DNA from: Paraburkholderia adhaesiva
GTDB taxonomy: Bacteria > Pseudomonadota > Gammaproteobacteria > Burkholderiales > Burkholderiaceae
DNA length: 64,000 nt
Reading direction: 5' to 3'
Assembly (NCBI RefSeq): GCF_021390575.1
Contig: NZ_JAJEJQ010000001.1
Location: 2,704,501-2,768,500, forward strand
Shown: piece by piece, positions 7,611 through 16,530 of the stretch
How the letters are laid out: every line of letters starts with the position of its first letter
How positions within the stretch are numbered: position 1 is the first letter of the stretch
Translations under genes and position numbers: made by a program
Notes under the pieces: generated by a model
What the model was told of the DNA's origin: nothing
What the model saw: only the letters and a program-made list of their open reading frames with translations
Database searches by the model: none

Positions 7611-9218
7611 ATGTCCTTTGATTCTCTCGGCTTGTCCGAACCGCTGGTCCGCGCTGTCAACGAACTAGGCTACACGACGCCCACTCCCATCCAGCTGCAA
7701 GCGATCCCCGCCGTGCTGAACGGCGGTGACCTGCTCGCCGGCGCCCAGACAGGCACCGGCAAGACGGCCGGCTTCACGCTGCCGATCCTCCAGCGCCTCA
7801 CCAACATGCCGCCCGCAGCGGGCGGCAAACGCGTCGTACGCGCCCTCATTCTCACGCCGACGCGCGAACTCGCAGCGCAGGTGGAAGAAAGCGTGCGCGC
7901 TTACGGCAAATACCTGAAGCTCAAGTCGACGGTGATGTTCGGCGGTGTCGGCATCAATCCGCAGATCGACGCACTCAAGCGTGGCGTGGATATCGTCGTC
8001 GCGACGCCGGGCCGTCTGCTCGATCACATGCAGCAGAAGACCATCGACCTCTCGCAGCTCGAGATCCTCGTGCTCGATGAAGCGGACCGCATGCTCGACA
8101 TGGGCTTCATCCACGACATCAAGCGTGTGCTCGCAAAGCTGCCGCCGAAGCGCCAGAACCTGCTGTTCTCGGCGACGTTCGCCGACGAAATCAAGGCACT
8201 CGCCGACAGCCTGCTCGATTCGCCGGCGCTCATCGAAGTCGCCCGCCGCAATACGACCGCCGAAACGGTTGCGCAGAAGATCCACCCCGTCGATCGCGAC
8301 CGCAAGCGCGACTTGCTCACGCACCTGATCCGCCAGCACAACTGGTTCCAGGTGCTCGTGTTCACGCGCACGAAGCACGGCGCCAACCGGCTCGCCGAGC
8401 AACTGACGAAGGACGGCATCAGCGCGCTCGCGATTCACGGGAACAAGAGCCAGTCGGCGCGGACGCGCGCACTCTCCGAGTTCAAGGACGGCACGCTGCA
8501 GGTACTCTGTGCGACCGATATCGCCGCGCGCGGCATCGATATCGACCAGTTGCCGCACGTCGTCAACTTCGATCTGCCGAACGTGCCCGAGGACTACGTT
8601 CACCGGATCGGCCGCACTGGGCGTGCGGGCGCGACGGGTGAAGCGGTGTCGCTCGTCTGCGTCGACGAGCACCAACTGCTGAAGGACATCGAAAAGCTGA
8701 TCAAGCGTGCGGTGCCGCAGGAAGTCATCGCCGGCTTCGAGCCGGACCCGAACGCGAAGCCCGAGCCGATCCTGCGACGCGGCCAGGGCGGCGGCGGCGC
8801 ACGCGCGCCGCGTCAGGGCCAGGGGCAAGGGCAGGCGCGTGGCGCCGCTCCCCGCGGACAAGGTGGCAAGCCTGCTCAGACGCGCGACTCGCGCGGCGAA
8901 TCGCGTACTGAGGCCCGTGGTGAATCGCGCAACGGCGGTGGACGCGGTGGCAATGGTGCCGGCAACGGCGCGCAACGAGCGGCCAAACCTGCTGCGGGTG
9001 GCGCTCGTCCGGTGAAGGCGCAAGGTCCGGGAGCAGGCGCCTCGCGCGCGGAGCACACACGGCGAGAAGGCAACGTCGATCGCGATCGCTCGCGTGGCGC
9101 AGCACACGACGGCGCAACCGGCCGCGCGCCGCGCAAGCCGCAGTCGAACCCTGGCGCACTGCTCGGCGGCCGTCCGGGCGGCGATGCGCGCCGCAACGGC
9201 GGCTCGCGCGACCGCTAA
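7611..9218 (+). CDS. rhlE: DEAD-box ATP-dependent RNA helicase RhlE
   Basis: A 535-residue helicase. The core (about residues 1-380) has the full motif set: Q motif near PTPIQLQ, motif I AQTGTGKT (about 45-52), [19 protein letters not shown] (about 155-158), SAT, ARGIDID and HRIGRTGR (about 330). It unwinds structured RNA, in ribosome assembly and mRNA decay, especially in the cold. From about residue 387 the protein becomes a 150-residue low-complexity tail of Gly, Arg, Gln and Ala with many RG and RGQ repeats, an RNA-binding extension seen in RhlE proteins of this group. Transcribed alone, followed by a hairpin at 9227-9253. Confidence 0.93.
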   Translation: MSFDSLGLSEPLVRAVNELGYTTPTPIQLQAIPAVLNGGDLLAGAQTGTGKTAGFTLPILQRLTNMPPAAGGKRVVRALILTPTRELAAQVEESVRAYGKYLKLKSTVMFGGVGINPQIDALKRGVDIVVATPGRLLDHMQQKTIDLSQLEILVLDEADRMLDMGFIHDIKRVLAKLPPKRQNLLFSATFADEIKALADSLLDSPALIEVARRNTTAETVAQKIHPVDRDRKRDLLTHLIRQHNWFQVLVFTRTKHGANRLAEQLTKDGISALAIHGNKSQSARTRALSEFKDGTLQVLCATDIAARGIDIDQLPHVVNFDLPNVPEDYVHRIGRTGRAGATGEAVSLVCVDEHQLLKDIEKLIKRAVPQEVIAGFEPDPNAKPEPILRRGQGGGGARAPRQGQGQGQARGAAPRGQGGKPAQTRDSRGESRTEARGESRNGGGRGGNGAGNGAQRAAKPAAGGARPVKAQGPGAGASRAEHTRREGNVDRDRSRGAAHDGATGRAPRKPQSNPGALLGGRPGGDARRNGGSRDR

Positions 9219-9226
9219 TCAGGTTT

Positions 9227-9253
9227 GCGGGGGGACGGCATGAGCCGCCCCGC
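9227..9253 (+). terminator. stem-loop downstream of rhlE
   Basis: GCGGGG (9227-9232) pairs with CCCCGC (9248-9253), with an inner stem CGGC/GCCG around an ATGA loop. It begins eight bases after the rhlE stop codon; the following sequence (TCGCATTTCC) has only a weak T tract. Confidence 0.5.
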
Positions 9254-9379
9254 TCGCATTTCCTGACTGGAGCGAGTGCGGCTATTTCGATTGCCGCCTC
9301 TGGTTCTCGTTCCCGCCAGCGCTTCGTCTTTGCAAGGGCGCGGTCATACGACACCGCCCTCTCCACCGGCAGCGAGGCT

Positions 9380-9895
9380 TCACTCGCCCGCTGCTTTCAA
9401 CCACACGATCTGCGCGCTCCATCGACGCAAAGTCGCCTCGCGCTCACGTTCGTCGAGCGTGAACACGATGCCCGCATCGAGCCTCGCGTACGGCACGCGC
9501 TGCAATTCAACCGACACGATCGTTGCTTCAAAGCAGGCAAACCCGTTCGCCTGCGCCTCGGCTGACCTGATCGGCGTCACACCGAGCTGGACCTGATAAA
9601 ACGCGCCGTCGAACACGAATGTCAGCGCCGCACGCGCACCCGTTGCGAGCGCGCTCGCTGCCCTCGCTTGTGCCCACAGCACGAAGCGCAACGATCGCGG
9701 TCCGGACGCGTACAGCTCACCGATGCCAAGCAGCGACGTACCCAAACGGCCATCGTCGTGGTGAGTCACGAGCGACGCCGTGAACCCCGTCTTGTCCGCC
9801 AGTGAGCGGCCATCGAACCAGGACAACAATCCGCCCGGCCATACGTCGAACTGCAATCGGTCCGCGCGGTGGAGATCCGGTCCCGTATCGCTCAT
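9380..9895 (-). CDS. conserved hypothetical protein, possible PNPOx-like split barrel
   Basis: A 171-residue cytosolic protein with no signal peptide or membrane helix. The alternation of short beta-strand-like segments and the phrase GLLSWFDGRSLADKTGF near the N-terminus suggest a small FMN-binding split-barrel fold of the pyridoxamine-phosphate-oxidase type, but no diagnostic motif is present and this is a weak guess. ATG 9895 is chosen because GAGGACGAGGAAG directly precedes it; the longer frame from 9955 reads into low-complexity sequence. It is convergent with rhlE and lies downstream of the ferritin-like gene, though a terminator separates them. Confidence 0.6.
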   Translation of the reverse strand: MSDTGPDLHRADRLQFDVWPGGLLSWFDGRSLADKTGFTASLVTHHDDGRLGTSLLGIGELYASGPRSLRFVLWAQARAASALATGARAALTFVFDGAFYQVQLGVTPIRSAEAQANGFACFEATIVSVELQRVPYARLDAGIVFTLDEREREATLRRWSAQIVWLKAAGE

Positions 9896-9938
9896 CTTCC
9901 TCGTCCTCTCGTCGTCGATGCGCAAAAAAAGGCGCGCA

Positions 9939-9967
9939 AAATAAAAGGCCCGCAACGTGACGGGCCT
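9939..9967 (-). terminator. Rho-independent terminator of the ferritin-like gene
   Basis: AGGCCCG and CGGGCCT (9946-9952 and 9961-9967) form a seven-pair stem with an eight-base loop. Read on the minus strand it is followed immediately by TTTATTTT. It lies 21 bases past the stop codon of the minus-strand ferritin-like gene: a textbook intrinsic terminator. Confidence 0.8.
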
Positions 9968-9988
9968 GTTGGCTATACGCGCGGTGCT

Positions 9989-10822
9989 TCAGCGCAAGAA
10001 CACGTGCTGCGTGATCTTCGCGAGCGGATAGTGCACGCCAGGCTGAATCTTCGCCGGAATATCCAGCGGCTTGAGCAGCATCTTCACGAACATATCCGCC
10101 GAGAGATTGTGCCGCACGAGCCGGCTCACGCGCGAAGTCAGTTCGCGGTTCCAGACGGGATCGTTCACGCGGTCCGGATAGCGGATGGCGAACACATGGC
10201 GCAGTGCGATCTCCGAATCCTCGTTCTTGATCTCCATCACGCGACGAAGCAGTGCGCCGAGTACCGCCAGCCGGCCATGGCCTTCGACCTGGTTGTACTT
10301 CTTGAAGTAGTGGAAAAAGTGCTTGTAGTGGCGCACTTCGTCGGTGCGGATGTTTTCGGTGATCTCCTTGAGCACCGGCTCGTCCGAGGATTCACTGATC
10401 GCCCGGTAGAGCGTGGCTGTACCCGTCTCGACCACGCAACGCGCGACCATCTCGAGCGCACGCGTTTTTTCGAATTCCTCGTAGGAGCACGTCTTCGAAT
10501 ACTCCTCGAAGAAGTTGCGAAACGCCGTGTCCCAGTCGAATTCAGGCCACACGTAAAGAACGTAAGTCTTCAACGCACGACCATGCTGCAGTTCCTCAGG
10601 CTCCCACTCGGTATTGAGCCATTCGGAAACATCAGGGTCGCCGTTGAAGAACACACTCAGATTGCTGGTGTACAGGTCAGATCCGCTTTCGATGAACGAA
10701 GACGCGCACAACAGCAACAGCAGGTCTTCGTTCGCAGCGGCACGTTGACGATCTATTCGTGTGAGATCGATATCTTCGATTCGCCACGGCAGCGTACGGC
10801 CGGGCTCAATGACGTCACGCAT
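9989..10822 (-). CDS. ferritin-like di-iron protein, acyl-ACP desaturase-like
   Basis: A 277-residue, mostly helical, cytosolic protein. It carries two carboxylate/histidine motifs typical of four-helix-bundle di-iron enzymes: EPEELQHGR (ExxH, about residue 75) and DEVRHYKHF (ExxH, about residue 162), with a Glu-rich helix (ETGTATLYRA) between them. This layout resembles stearoyl-ACP desaturase and AurF-like oxygenases, so an O2-activating di-iron enzyme is likely; the substrate is unknown. The ATG at 10822 has GGAG ten bases upstream; an in-frame ATG at 10915 would add 31 polar residues and has a worse site. Its own intrinsic terminator follows. Confidence 0.75.
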   Translation of the reverse strand: MRDVIEPGRTLPWRIEDIDLTRIDRQRAAANEDLLLLLCASSFIESGSDLYTSNLSVFFNGDPDVSEWLNTEWEPEELQHGRALKTYVLYVWPEFDWDTAFRNFFEEYSKTCSYEEFEKTRALEMVARCVVETGTATLYRAISESSDEPVLKEITENIRTDEVRHYKHFFHYFKKYNQVEGHGRLAVLGALLRRVMEIKNEDSEIALRHVFAIRYPDRVNDPVWNRELTSRVSRLVRHNLSADMFVKMLLKPLDIPAKIQPGVHYPLAKITQHVFLR

Positions 10823-11042
10823 TATTTTGTGCTCCGAATGCGGTATCGGTGCTCGCGCTGAGCGCGGCTTGCAGTTCAAGCCTGGCGCGCTTGCGTTGTG
10901 AGAGTTACCAGACATCGTTAATCAATCTTAGCTGTTGTTTCGCCAGGCTGCAGACAAAGAGCACAGACCGCTCCCGGCGCCCACAGTTCCGGAAATAGAC
11001 GCCCTGAACAGGCCCCGCAGCAGAATCATGCGCCAGCCGTAA

Positions 11043-11068
11043 TGCGGTCCACTGTTCACTGGACCGCA
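11043..11068. repeat. 9-bp inverted repeat
   Basis: TGCGGTCCA (11043-11051) and TGGACCGCA (11060-11068) are perfect inverted copies around an eight-base spacer. There is no T tract, and no gene ends nearby. Spacing is compatible with a dimeric regulator site. Confidence 0.5.
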
Positions 11069-11338
11069 CGCATATATGGCGAAAGTGGCGCCGCGAGTTG
11101 CGCTTCGGGTTGCGTAGGCAAACGAAAGAAATACGACGCGAACGGCCCCCGCGCTTGATCAGGCGACGTGCGTCGATGATCGGCAACCGCTGGTCGCGAT
11201 ACCTCGTCGAAAGGCCACCGCGCGCGTATTGCGCAGACGAACCATGCGTCGCGCATTGTCGCGCCGCAGCAGGCACCTGAAGTGAAATCAAGGATCTGGC
11301 CGCGGGCAGCACCCGCTGCCGGATCGCGCGGATGTCAA

Positions 11339-11354
11339 ACGGAAAATTTTCCGT
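11339..11354. repeat. perfect 16-bp palindrome
   Basis: ACGGAAAATTTTCCGT is its own reverse complement. It lies in an otherwise GC-rich gene-free region 250 bases before the 65-residue protein gene. An AT-rich core flanked by GC pairs is typical of operator sites for dimeric helix-turn-helix regulators; the regulator is unknown. Confidence 0.5.
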
Positions 11355-11601
11355 ATGTGGTTTGTAGAACGCGGTGCTGTTGACTACACTCCAGTTCCCC
11401 GTCGCCGATCACGGGCCGGACAGCGTTTGGGCCTCTTTTGACGTCTTTGGGCCGTCAATCACGCCTGCCGGAACCGACCAGCATGTCCAGGGCGCGATCT
11501 GCACGGTTACAGGCTTTCGCTCACACCTACCGCATTTCTGTCGCCGGGCCGCCCTGTGGGCCGCTTACGGCGACCTCTGATGCGGCAACACGGAGAGAAC
11601 G

Positions 11602-11799
11602 ATGCTGAGTCCGCACGAATTCGCCACCCTGCTGCTAGTGAAGGACGCCCCCAACCAGATCGACATGGAACGGGAAGAACTGGACGCCCTCCTCGAACGA
11701 CAGCTCGTCCAGCTGGAGCGGCTGGCTTCAGGCCTCCAGCAATGGCGACTCACCGAAATCGGGAACTCGGCGTTGCGAGCCATCAAACGGTGTTCATAG
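11602..11799 (+). CDS. small conserved hypothetical protein, winged-helix-like
   Basis: A 65-residue soluble protein with a good ribosome-binding site (CGGAGAGAACG before ATG). The composition is normal for a folded protein: an N-terminal helix, an acidic central helix (EREELDALLERQLV) and a segment WRLTEIGNSALRAI that resembles the last helix and wing of small winged-helix regulators. The DNA-binding idea is only a pattern-level guess. I have a general recollection of similar short proteins in Burkholderia but cannot name one. It has hairpins downstream and is monocistronic. Confidence 0.65.
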   Translation: MLSPHEFATLLLVKDAPNQIDMEREELDALLERQLVQLERLASGLQQWRLTEIGNSALRAIKRCS

Positions 11800-11844
11800 G
11801 CAGTCGAGGCTCTAGCCCCCTGCTTTCGTCAACTCTTTCGACGC

Positions 11845-11870
11845 GCGCGGACGCCGGGATACGTCCGCGC
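11845..11870 (+). repeat. GC-rich hairpin after the 65-residue gene
   Basis: GCGCGGACG (11845-11853) pairs perfectly with CGTCCGCGC (11862-11870) over an eight-base loop, 45 bases after the stop codon of the small gene. No T tract. Confidence 0.45.
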
Positions 11871-11935
11871 AATGGCTTCGTCGAGTCCATCCCCGATGCA
11901 GGCGCACGGCAGTAGACGTACGCGCCTGCAGTGCA

Positions 11936-11980
11936 TGGTCACGCGGACCCGCGCGCTTCATGCCCGCGTGACCACTTTTT
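11936..11980 (+). terminator. Rho-independent terminator
   Basis: TGGTCACGCGG (11936-11946) pairs perfectly with CCGCGTGACCA (11964-11974) over a 17-base loop, and CTTTTT follows at 11975-11980 on the plus strand. It ends plus-strand transcription from the small gene at 11602-11799 and protects the convergent lipoprotein gene. Confidence 0.75.
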
Positions 11981-12066
11981 CGTCTGGGTGTTTGTCCGCG
12001 GCAGTTTCCTGCCCGCGCTGGCTTTTTGCCCTCGTTTGTTCCGGCTGACCGCGCCGCTTGCCTCGT

Positions 12067-12444
12067 TCAACCCGCCCGCAAGGTAGGGTCGGCCGCTGCG
12101 CGCCATGCGATAGCCTGCGCCCGCTGTACGTTGAGCCAGGTAACCCACTGGTTGCGCATCTGCGGGTCACTGCTCGTGCCGAACGTCTTGTAGTGCTGCG
12201 CAAGCGCGGCCTGGAACTCGCAGAACTGGTCCTGCGGCAGCCTCCCGCGACGATTCGCGACAAATGCATCGAATGTCGCGATATAAACGGGCTTTGCGTA
12301 CGCACCGAAATCGACGGGCTGACGGCCGCACATCTGCTGCAAGGCGACGAACGACGGCGCCCGCCCACCGCCCTCGAGGTCCCCCGGCGTGCTCACACAT
12401 CCAGCCAGCAGCGCTGCCGCGCCGATTATTGCCAGTCCACGCAT
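12067..12444 (-). CDS. putative small lipoprotein
   Basis: A 125-residue exported protein. The N-terminus MRGLAIIGAAALLAGCVSTP is a clear lipoprotein signal peptide with lipobox LAGC; Ser at +3 after the Cys suggests the outer membrane. The mature part has two further cysteines (MCGRQP and QFCEFQ) that could form a disulfide, and is predicted helical. No family recognised. ATG 12444 was chosen because it gives the canonical signal peptide; a start at 12462 would add six residues. Convergent with the small gene upstream. Confidence 0.75.
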   Translation of the reverse strand: MRGLAIIGAAALLAGCVSTPGDLEGGGRAPSFVALQQMCGRQPVDFGAYAKPVYIATFDAFVANRRGRLPQDQFCEFQAALAQHYKTFGTSSDPQMRNQWVTWLNVQRAQAIAWRAAADPTLRAG

Positions 12445-12679
12445 GTTTGCCCCCGCCTTCACTTGAACGACTGATGACTGCCAGTTAGTGCAGCTATTCT
12501 CGCACTCCCCGTGGCGCGCAACATCCTGGCCATTCGGCCGGGTTTGCCTGGCGCGCCGTTGACATGCGAGCTTTCGGGAAGCGCGCGCAAAACACGTATC
12601 ATGGCGGTTTCATCGTTGCTGCGCCCTGTAAAGGCGCTCCTCATCCGGCGCTTTGCCGCCCTGCCATTTCGTTTTACCC

Positions 12680-13366
12680 ATGATCGACCACCTCATCTGC
12701 GACTGTGACGGCGTGCTCGTCGACAGCGAAGTCATCGCCGACCGCGTGCTGTTCGAGACGCTCACCCGGACCTTTCCCGATGTCGATTTCCGCGCCGTCG
12801 TGAAATCGGCGTTCGGTCAGCAGACGTCGCGTTTTCTCGACGACGTCGCGAAGCGCTTCAATCTCGCGATGCCCGACGACTTTCTCGAAACCATCGACCA
12901 CAACGTCGACGCTGCGCTCGCGGCGTCGGTAAGCCCGATCAATGGTGTGCGCGACGCGCTGCGCCAGATCGCGCTGCCCGCAGCCGTTGTGTCGAACAGC
13001 CATTTCGCGCGTGTGAGCGCGTCGGTACGCCGTGCCGGGCTCGATACGATCTTCGGCGCGCGCGTATTCAGCGCCGAGCAGGTCGCGCGGCCCAAGCCTT
13101 ATCCCGATGTCTATCTCTTCGCGGCGGAACAGCTCGGCGTGGAACCGTCACGCTGCATCGTCGTGGAGGACAGCGTCTCTGGCTTGAATGCCGCACGCGC
13201 GGCAGGCATGAAGACGATTGCGTTCGTCGGCGCGAGTCACATCCCTGGTGGCTACGCAGACGTGCTGCGTAACATGGGCATCAGCCGGATCATCGAACGG
13301 ATGGAGCAGTTGCCCGCGCTCGTCGCAGCGGGTGTGCGCGGGGAATTCGGCGACGTGCAGTCGTAA
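12680..13366 (+). CDS. HAD-superfamily phosphatase, subfamily IA
   Basis: A 228-residue cytosolic hydrolase. It shows motif I DCDGVLVDSE (nucleophile Asp and general-acid Asp), motif II VVSNS, motif III Lys in RPKPYPDVY and motif IV VVEDSVSGLNAARAAGM. An all-helical cap lies between motifs I and II. The pattern matches phosphoglycolate phosphatase-like and 6-phosphogluconate phosphatase-like enzymes (YieH, YqaB, YfbT), so a small sugar phosphate is the likely substrate. The second residue context (MIDHLICDCDG) supports ATG 12680; the frame is open nine codons further upstream. Convergent with ribB. Confidence 0.85.
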   Translation: MIDHLICDCDGVLVDSEVIADRVLFETLTRTFPDVDFRAVVKSAFGQQTSRFLDDVAKRFNLAMPDDFLETIDHNVDAALAASVSPINGVRDALRQIALPAAVVSNSHFARVSASVRRAGLDTIFGARVFSAEQVARPKPYPDVYLFAAEQLGVEPSRCIVVEDSVSGLNAARAAGMKTIAFVGASHIPGGYADVLRNMGISRIIERMEQLPALVAAGVRGEFGDVQS

Positions 13367-13594
13367 GCGCGCAGCGCGACACGGGAGCGCATCGGCAGCC
13401 CATTGGCGGCCCTCACGGCGACTGCGGCCGCTCCAAAACGCGTCGCGCAGCGGCACGCCGCGCGGCGCACGCCCGCGGTACGCAGCACAGCGCATGCATA
13501 CCGCGCGCCCCGATCACAACGGGCAACTCCAGCGCACGCAGCGCGCTTCGCCGCGTGTCGGCCCAGCGCCCCCGTGCCACCAAACTTAACCCGA

Positions 13595-14344
13595 TCAGGC
13601 CGGTTCCGCGCAGCGCTCGCGCGCCGCTGCCAGCGCTTCACGGAACTCGACCAGTTCCGCGATCGTCAGCATCGGCAAGTCGTGCAGCTTCGCAAATCGA
13701 TCGACCTGCTCACCGCGCGCCATCGTCCCATCCGGATTCATCAGCTCGCACAGCACGCCCGCTGGCGCGAGACCCGCGAGCACCGCCAGATCCACCGTGC
13801 CCTCCGTGTGGCCTCGGCGCGCCAGCACGCCGCCCTGCTGCGCGCGCAGCGGGAAAACATGGCCCGGGCGCACGATGTCGGCAGGCTTCGCGTTCGGCGC
13901 GATCGCCGCGCGAATCGTCGTCACACGATCGGCGGCCGAAACGCCCGTGCTCACGCCATCGCGCGCCTCGATCGAGACCGTGAATGCCGTGCGGTTGCGG
14001 CTTTCGTTGTGGGGCACCATCGGCGGCAGTTCGAGCGCGCGCACTTTCTCGTCGGAGAGGCACAGGCACACGATGCCGCTGCATTCGCGGATGAACAGCG
14101 CCATCGTCGCGGTCGTGAGGTGTTCGGCGGCGACGATCAGATCAGCCTCGTCCTCGCGGTCGTGGTCGTCCTGGAGCACGACCGGACGGCCTTCGCGCAT
14201 GGCCTGCAGCGCGGCCGCAATGCGCGGCGGCACCGGTTCGGTGTCGAGCAGCGGAAGATCGTGAATGGCGTCGAGCGGCTGCCCGACTGAGGAAACGAGT
14301 GACGAAACGGCGGACGAAACAGCGGCGGTGCGGGTAAAGGACAT
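13595..14344 (-). CDS. ribB: 3,4-dihydroxy-2-butanone 4-phosphate synthase
   Basis: A 249-residue enzyme that converts ribulose 5-phosphate to formate and 3,4-dihydroxy-2-butanone 4-phosphate, the four-carbon unit for lumazine in riboflavin synthesis. Active-site features: the acidic loop [12 protein letters not shown], the ECSGIVCL segment, the RPGHVFPL motif with catalytic His, and [11 protein letters not shown]. It is the stand-alone RibB type without a GTP cyclohydrolase domain; a short N-terminal Ser/Ala-rich leader of about 40 residues precedes the core. ATG 14344 has GAGGAG upstream. An FMN riboswitch lies 170 bases upstream, so its expression is controlled by FMN. Confidence 0.95.
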   Translation of the reverse strand: MSFTRTAAVSSAVSSLVSSVGQPLDAIHDLPLLDTEPVPPRIAAALQAMREGRPVVLQDDHDREDEADLIVAAEHLTTATMALFIRECSGIVCLCLSDEKVRALELPPMVPHNESRNRTAFTVSIEARDGVSTGVSAADRVTTIRAAIAPNAKPADIVRPGHVFPLRAQQGGVLARRGHTEGTVDLAVLAGLAPAGVLCELMNPDGTMARGEQVDRFAKLHDLPMLTIAELVEFREALAAARERCAEPA

Positions 14345-14438
14345 GTGAAACGCTCCTCGCAAGAGTTGGGCGAAAAACGTTTCAGGGCATTGCAAACAGA
14401 CAGGCCGCCCTGTCGCGCGCATTCAGGACGCACGCGCA

Positions 14439-14460
14439 ACGCGCCAAAAAAAGGGCGCGT
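14439..14460 (-). terminator. hairpin and T tract in the ribB leader (possible riboswitch expression platform)
   Basis: ACGCGCC (14439-14445) pairs with GGCGCGT (14454-14460), and seven consecutive Ts occur on the minus strand at 14446-14452. A second weaker stem can form just 5' of the T run on the transcript (within 14456-14480), which would make a conventional terminator. It lies between the FMN aptamer and ribB. Whether control is at transcription or translation cannot be settled by eye. Confidence 0.45.
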
Positions 14461-14511
14461 CCACACGTGGCCGCGAAGCCGCAACGGCTGGGCAGGCTAG
14501 ACCATCTGCAC

Positions 14512-14694
14512 ATCTTCTTTCATCCGGACTCTGACCGTCGGCTCTGGCTTCGCACCAGATCTGCTGACCCCGCGCGCCGGTGGCTGACACCACAGGACTG
14601 AAACACTCGCGCGGGCGCTCGCGGGCTCGCTGGCCTTGCCTTGCGGCGCTGGCCGGCATACCGCCGGTGGGGAATTCCACCCCGCCCTGAAGAC
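14512..14694 (-). promoter_or_regulatory. FMN riboswitch (RFN element) upstream of ribB
   Basis: Read on the minus strand the segment contains the characteristic RFN conserved blocks in order: a 5' closing strand with GGGCGGGGTG and CCCCACCGGCGGTA, a variable arm, CAGCAGATCTGGTG, CCAGAGCCGACGGT and the 3' closing strand AGTCCGGATGAAAGAAGAT. Binding of FMN to this RNA lowers riboflavin-gene expression. The rest of the region between ribB and miaB (14345-14511 and 14695-15141) holds the ribB leader and two divergent promoters but no gene. Confidence 0.95.
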
Positions 14695-14893
14695 GTACTG
14701 ATTGCCGGATCGACCGGCGGGCAAGAGGATACAACAGCCGCTGGCGTCGTGCATGCGTCTGGATGAATCACCCGACAAGCGTCGCGGGTTTTGTGCCCTC
14801 GTGGTGTGGTTGCGCCCGCAACGCCAGCGTTCATGGCGGCCGCCGCGTCGAAATGCGGCCATTCCAGGGCACGAGGGCGGGCGGCGCAAAAGG

Positions 14894-14909
14894 TATAATG
14901 CAACGTTGC
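14894..14909 (+). promoter_or_regulatory. probable -10 element of the miaB operon with adjacent palindrome
   Basis: A consensus TATAAT at 14894-14899 lies about 245 bases before miaB, immediately followed by the 10-bp palindrome GCAACGTTGC (14900-14909). No good -35 hexamer is visible 16-18 bases upstream. The position of the palindrome over the expected transcription start could allow repression. Confidence 0.4.
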
Positions 14910-15141
14910 GCTGAAGTCGGCGGGGATCGTCAAACAGGCGATCGAGATCGCGGTCAAAAAACGTGACGGAACCCCAGAATCCGTCGCAGAAAGCCGTGCG
15001 AAAAGCAGGCAACGTGCACGCGATGCGAACGGTCGTGGCCGCCCTACCACCCGGTTCAGCGAAGTTTTTATCACCGTAGTCCAGCGTTACAGAGCGACCG
15101 GACGACGCCCCCAGGTCAACCACTGCGAACGGCGAATCCCG

Positions 15142-16491
15142 ATGAGCAAGAAAGTTTATGTAAAGACCTTTGGCTGCCAGATGAACGAGTACGACTCCGA
15201 CAAAATGGTCGACGTACTCGGCGCCACTGAAGGCCTCGTGAAGACCGACACGCCCGAAGACGCGGACGTGATCCTGTTCAACACCTGCTCGGTGCGCGAA
15301 AAGGCCCAGGAAAAGGTCTTCTCCGACCTCGGCCGCGTGCGCGAGCTCAAGGAAGCGAACCCGAATCTGATTATCGGCGTGGGTGGCTGCGTGGCGAGCC
15401 AGGAAGGCGCGTCGATCGTCGCCCGCGCGCCGTATGTGGACCTCGTGTTCGGCCCGCAGACGCTGCACCGCCTGCCGCAGATGATCGATGCGCGCCGCGC
15501 GAGCGGTCGTCCGCAGGTCGACATCACGTTCCCCGAAATCGAGAAGTTCGACCACCTGCCGCCCGCGCGGGTCGAAGGCCCGAGCGCGTTCGTCTCGATC
15601 ATGGAAGGCTGCAGCAAGTACTGCAGCTACTGCGTCGTGCCGTACACGCGCGGCGAGGAAGTGTCGCGTCCGCTCGACGACGTGCTGACCGAAGTCGCCG
15701 GACTCGCCGACCAGGGCGTGCGCGAAGTCACGCTGCTCGGCCAGAACGTGAACGCATACCGCGGCGCGTTGACGGCGGGCTCACACGACATCGCCGACTT
15801 CGCCACGCTGATCGAATACGTCGCCGACATTCCGGGCATCGAGCGCATCCGGTTCACGACTTCGCATCCGAAGGAGTTCACGCAGCGCCTGATCGACGCC
15901 TACGCGAAGGTGCCGAAGCTCGTGAGCCACCTGCACCTGCCGGTGCAGCACGGCTCCGACCGTGTGCTGATGGCGATGAAGCGCGGCTACACCGTGCTCG
16001 AATACAAGTCGGTGATCCGCAAGCTACGCGCGATCCGTCCGGACCTGTCGCTGTCCACCGACTTCATCATCGGCTTCCCGGGCGAAACCGAAGACGACTT
16101 CGAGAAGACGATGAAACTCGTCGAAGAGATGAGCTACGACACGAGCTTCTCGTTCATCTACAGCCAGCGTCCGGGGACGCCCGCCGCGAACCTCCACGAC
16201 GACACGCCGCGCGAAGTGAAGCTGAAGCGCCTGCAACACCTGCAGGCGACCATCGAAGAGAACGTGCAGCGCATCAGCCAGTCGATGGTCGGGCGCGTCG
16301 AACGGATTCTCGTCGAAGGCCCGTCGCGCAAGGACCCGGGCGAGCTGTCCGGCCGCACCGAGAACAATCGTGTCGTCAACTTCCCGGCACCGCTCGCTTC
16401 GCACGCGCGCCTCATCGGCCAGATGATCGACGTGAAGATCAATCACGCGTATCCGCATTCGCTGCGCGGCGAGCTGATGCTCGCGCAATAA
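15142..16491 (+). CDS. miaB: tRNA-2-methylthio-N6-dimethylallyladenosine synthase MiaB
   Basis: A 449-residue radical-SAM methylthiotransferase that adds the 2-methylthio group to i6A37 in tRNAs reading UNN codons. The N-terminal UPF0004 domain carries its cluster cysteines Cys12 (FGCQMN), Cys49 (NTCSVRE) and Cys83 (GGCVAS). The radical-SAM cluster is C157-x3-C161-x2-C164 (CSKYCSYC). A C-terminal TRAM domain (about 380-445) binds RNA. Length is that of typical MiaB. It heads the row miaB-phoH-ybeY with 39- and 25-base gaps, the classic order in proteobacteria. Confidence 0.97.
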   Translation: MSKKVYVKTFGCQMNEYDSDKMVDVLGATEGLVKTDTPEDADVILFNTCSVREKAQEKVFSDLGRVRELKEANPNLIIGVGGCVASQEGASIVARAPYVDLVFGPQTLHRLPQMIDARRASGRPQVDITFPEIEKFDHLPPARVEGPSAFVSIMEGCSKYCSYCVVPYTRGEEVSRPLDDVLTEVAGLADQGVREVTLLGQNVNAYRGALTAGSHDIADFATLIEYVADIPGIERIRFTTSHPKEFTQRLIDAYAKVPKLVSHLHLPVQHGSDRVLMAMKRGYTVLEYKSVIRKLRAIRPDLSLSTDFIIGFPGETEDDFEKTMKLVEEMSYDTSFSFIYSQRPGTPAANLHDDTPREVKLKRLQHLQATIEENVQRISQSMVGRVERILVEGPSRKDPGELSGRTENNRVVNFPAPLASHARLIGQMIDVKINHAYPHSLRGELMLAQ

Positions 16492-16530
16492 CCGGCGCGC
16501 GCGAACCCTGAACCGGAGTTCATCGATACC

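Larger units (their letters stand above)
10823..11601. other. gene-free region with palindromes
   Basis: Nearly 780 bases without a credible gene, between the divergent ferritin-like gene and a 65-residue protein gene. Open frames here (for example 10905-11312 minus, 11374-11580 plus) have biased composition and no ribosome-binding site. The region contains an inverted repeat at 11043-11068 and a perfect AT-centred palindrome at 11339-11354, followed 25 bases later by TTGACT (11380-11385), a -35-like element without a clear -10. It may hold a long 5' leader or an untranslated RNA. Confidence 0.45.

Noticed and set aside
10905..11312. A 135-codon minus-strand frame next to the ferritin-like gene
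   Set aside because: No ribosome-binding site, high Arg and Cys, and no family resemblance.
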